Part shown: in pieces, positions 7,844 to 7,992 of the stretch
Layout of the letters: each line of letters begins with the position of its first letter
How positions within the stretch are numbered: position 1 is the stretch's first letter
Assembly (NCBI GenBank): GCA_024643585.1
Contig: JAHEMP010000098.1
Span: 1 to 7,992, forward strand
DNA from: Crocinitomicaceae bacterium
GTDB lineage: Bacteria > Bacteroidota > Bacteroidia > Flavobacteriales_D > Crocinitomicaceae
DNA: 7,992 bases
Direction: 5' to 3'
Notes under the pieces: model-generated
What the model was told of the DNA's origin: nothing
Seen by the model: the letters and a program-made list of their open reading frames with translations, nothing else
Databases searched by the model: none
Program-made: the position numbers and the translations under genes

Positions 7844-7851
7844 CAAATTTA
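7844..7851 (-). promoter_or_regulatory. Candidate -7 element immediately before the reductase start
   Basis: On the - strand this reads TAAATTTG, a full match to TAnnTTTG, with its last base only 4 nt before the GTG start codon. If used, transcription would begin at or within a few bases of the start codon, giving a leaderless or nearly leaderless mRNA. No TTG -33 element is present at the normal distance, which weakens the call; such elements also arise by chance in AT-rich DNA. Confidence 0.4.
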
Positions 7852-7925
7852 CGCTTCTTCTTATAAATGATTAGGAAAAAGATAGATTTTAAGTGATTTT
7901 GAACAAATCATTCCAATAGACGTTC

Positions 7926-7933
7926 TATATTTG
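7926..7933 (+). promoter_or_regulatory. Candidate promoter of the ferredoxin gene
   Basis: TATATTTG matches the TAnnTTTG -7 consensus, and a TTTTG (7897-7901) lies 24 nt upstream as a possible -33 element, at the long end of accepted spacing. The -7 element is 28 nt before ATG 7962, which predicts a short A-rich leader of roughly 20-25 nt. This is the best promoter candidate in the divergent 122-bp region. Confidence 0.6.
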
Positions 7934-7961
7934 TAAAAAATTTCAAAAAAGAAAATACGTT

Positions 7962-7992
7962 ATGGCAATTATTATAACAGACGAATGCATCA
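7962..7992 (+). CDS. 4Fe-4S ferredoxin, first 10 codons only
   Basis: ATG 7962 opens MAIIITDECI before the window ends. This is the characteristic start of small bacterial 2[4Fe-4S] ferredoxins of the YfhL/FdxA-like type, in which the Cys (here C9) is the first ligand of the CxxCxxC cluster motif. Its role would be cytoplasmic low-potential electron transfer. A candidate promoter precedes it, and it is divergent from the acyl-CoA reductase. The identification rests on ten residues plus context; the rest of the gene lies beyond the right edge. Confidence 0.8.
   Translation, partial: MAIIITDECI

Overview
The window looks like an ordinary chromosomal stretch from a member of the Bacteroidota, probably a flavobacterium-like lineage. 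The reasons are low GC content, genes with A-rich leaders and no clear Shine-Dalgarno sequence, several TAnnTTTG-type -7 elements, and a gene set typical of that phylum: a GH92 alpha-mannosidase, an S46 dipeptidyl-peptidase, and a LuxC-family acyl-CoA reductase facing a small 4Fe-4S ferredoxin. I cannot assign a genus from the sequence.

Left part (1-3732, + strand): the 3' portion of a ROK-family sugar kinase runs in from the left edge. Its stop codon overlaps by 8 nt the start of a secreted, multidomain GH92 enzyme. Together they suggest release of mannose from alpha-mannan or N-glycan outside the cytoplasm, followed by phosphorylation of an imported sugar. No SusC/SusD pair, transporter or regulator is visible, so calling this a polysaccharide utilization locus would be a guess.

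Middle (3733-5974, + strand): a 103-bp gap with a candidate promoter leads to a complete secreted S46 serine peptidase. It carries Gly at the position 18 residues after the catalytic Ser, which points to DPP7-type rather than DPP11-type specificity. A strong symmetrical hairpin with a UUCG loop (5998-6025) ends this gene and also serves the convergent gene.

Right part (6024-7992): on the - strand lie a MarC/UPF0056 membrane protein and, 145 bp upstream of it, a LuxC-family acyl-CoA reductase with a GTG start. Across a 122-bp divergent region, the first 10 codons of a 4Fe-4S ferredoxin begin on the + strand and run off the right edge.

No gap between genes exceeds 150 bp. I see no tRNA, rRNA, CRISPR array, insertion sequence or phage remnant. 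I do not see a clearly undescribed system. The points most worth checking are the kinase/mannosidase overlap, the predicted peptidase specificity, the possibly leaderless GTG-started reductase, and the shared terminator.
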